Shown here: positions 6,151 through 6,353 of the stretch, piece by piece | Layout: every line of letters begins with the position of its first letter | Position numbering within the stretch: the first letter of the stretch is position 1 | Source of the DNA: JABDIY01 sp041576015 | GTDB lineage: Bacteria; Actinomycetota; Acidimicrobiia; Acidimicrobiales; SZUA-35 | DNA: 6,353 nucleotides | Direction of reading: 5' to 3' | Assembly (NCBI GenBank): GCA_041576015.1 | Contig: JBFGLT010000164.1 | Span: forward strand, 1-6,353 | The notes under the pieces: generated by a model | Seen by the model: only the letters and a program-made list of their open reading frames with translations | Databases searched by the model: none | Told to the model about the DNA's origin: nothing | Made by a program: the position numbers and the translations under genes

Positions 6151-6353
6151 CGTCGCTGATCCCGGCGGCGACTTGGCGTGCCATCGTTCGAACCAGCGCG
6201 TCGAACAGCGCCCGGCCACGCTCGGCGTTCGCCATGGTAGGGTCCCCCAGGACGCCGGTGGGGGACACCGCTCGCACTCCGTCACGCTCAAGCCGAGGGA
6301 GCAAGACAGCGAGCGGCTCGGTTCGCCCCACCTCCAGGCGGTCTTGCCGGACG
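6137..6353 (-). CDS. mftE: Mycofactocin precursor peptidase MftE, C-terminal end (5' part outside window)
   Basis: MftE is a creatininase-family metallopeptidase that cuts the MftC-modified MftA peptide to release the Val-Tyr-derived core later oxidised by MftD. Only the last 71 or so residues are present. The frame is open to the window edge and reads VRQDRLEVGRTEPL before the GTG at 6331, which is therefore not a start. Recognition rests on the segment RTEPLAVLLPRL followed by DGVRAVSPTGVLGDPT and then AERGRALFDALV, a typical C-terminus of this family in which SP-x-GVLGDPT is especially telling. Metal-binding residues lie outside the window. The stop at 6137-6139 falls inside the start of mftF, so the two genes overlap by 14 bases and are probably translationally coupled. 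The mftE-mftF order is the usual one, so mftD, mftC, mftB and mftA may lie just beyond the right edge. Confidence 0.85.
   Translation of the reverse strand, partial: VRQDRLEVGRTEPLAVLLPRLERDGVRAVSPTGVLGDPTMANAERGRALFDALVRTMARQVAAGISDDAPS

Noticed and set aside
6151..6291. A longer mftF starting at 6291, adding 47 residues.
   Set aside because: The extra residues overlap the conserved mftE C-terminus in another frame and do not resemble the MftF N-terminus. The ATG at 6150 gives the usual length.

Overview
The window is GC-rich chromosomal DNA with dense coding and few gaps, from a free-living actinobacterium. Four features point there: a mycofactocin glycosyltransferase gene, a trpD gene tail-to-tail with a DnaQ/UvrC-like exonuclease gene (as I recall for Rv2192c/Rv2191 of Mycobacterium tuberculosis), a Gram-positive-type LexA box, and a coiled-coil/NYN protein of actinobacterial architecture. 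My guess is the class Acidimicrobiia, but this is inference from protein style only.

Layout. (1) Positions 1-350, + strand: the C-terminal third of anthranilate phosphoribosyltransferase (trpD), cut by the window edge. (2) 353-2014, - strand: a 553-residue DEDDh exonuclease fused to a UvrC/Cho-like GIY-YIG nuclease with a UVR motif. Its stop codon lies 2 bases from the trpD stop. (3) 2015-2246: a divergent intergenic region. It holds a perfect Gram-positive-type SOS (LexA) box inside a promoter that would give a leaderless mRNA for the exonuclease gene, plus a long-range inverted repeat in front of the rightward gene. (4) 2247-4739, + strand: an 830-residue protein with an N-terminal helical domain, a long coiled coil, a very acidic Pro/Ala/Glu-rich linker and a C-terminal NYN/YacP-like PIN-fold domain whose predicted active site looks degraded. 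(5) 4726-6150, - strand: mftF, overlapping the preceding gene tail-to-tail by 14 bases. (6) 6137-6353, - strand: the C-terminal end of mftE, cut by the window edge and overlapping mftF by 14 bases in operon fashion.

How the parts work together. mftE and mftF are two steps of mycofactocin cofactor production: MftE releases the C-terminal Val-Tyr-derived core from the modified precursor peptide, and MftF glycosylates the cofactor. The exonuclease/GIY-YIG gene is a probable DNA-damage-inducible repair nuclease, with SOS control and a candidate sliding-clamp binding motif. trpD belongs to tryptophan synthesis and has no evident functional link to its neighbours. The coiled-coil/NYN protein has no established function; its degraded active site suggests a binding or scaffold role rather than RNA cleavage.

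The points most worth following are the SOS-controlled leaderless promoter with the clamp motif, the degenerate NYN centre on an enlarged coiled-coil protein, and the altered DxD motif in MftF. I saw no tRNA or rRNA gene, CRISPR array, insertion sequence or convincing intrinsic terminator.
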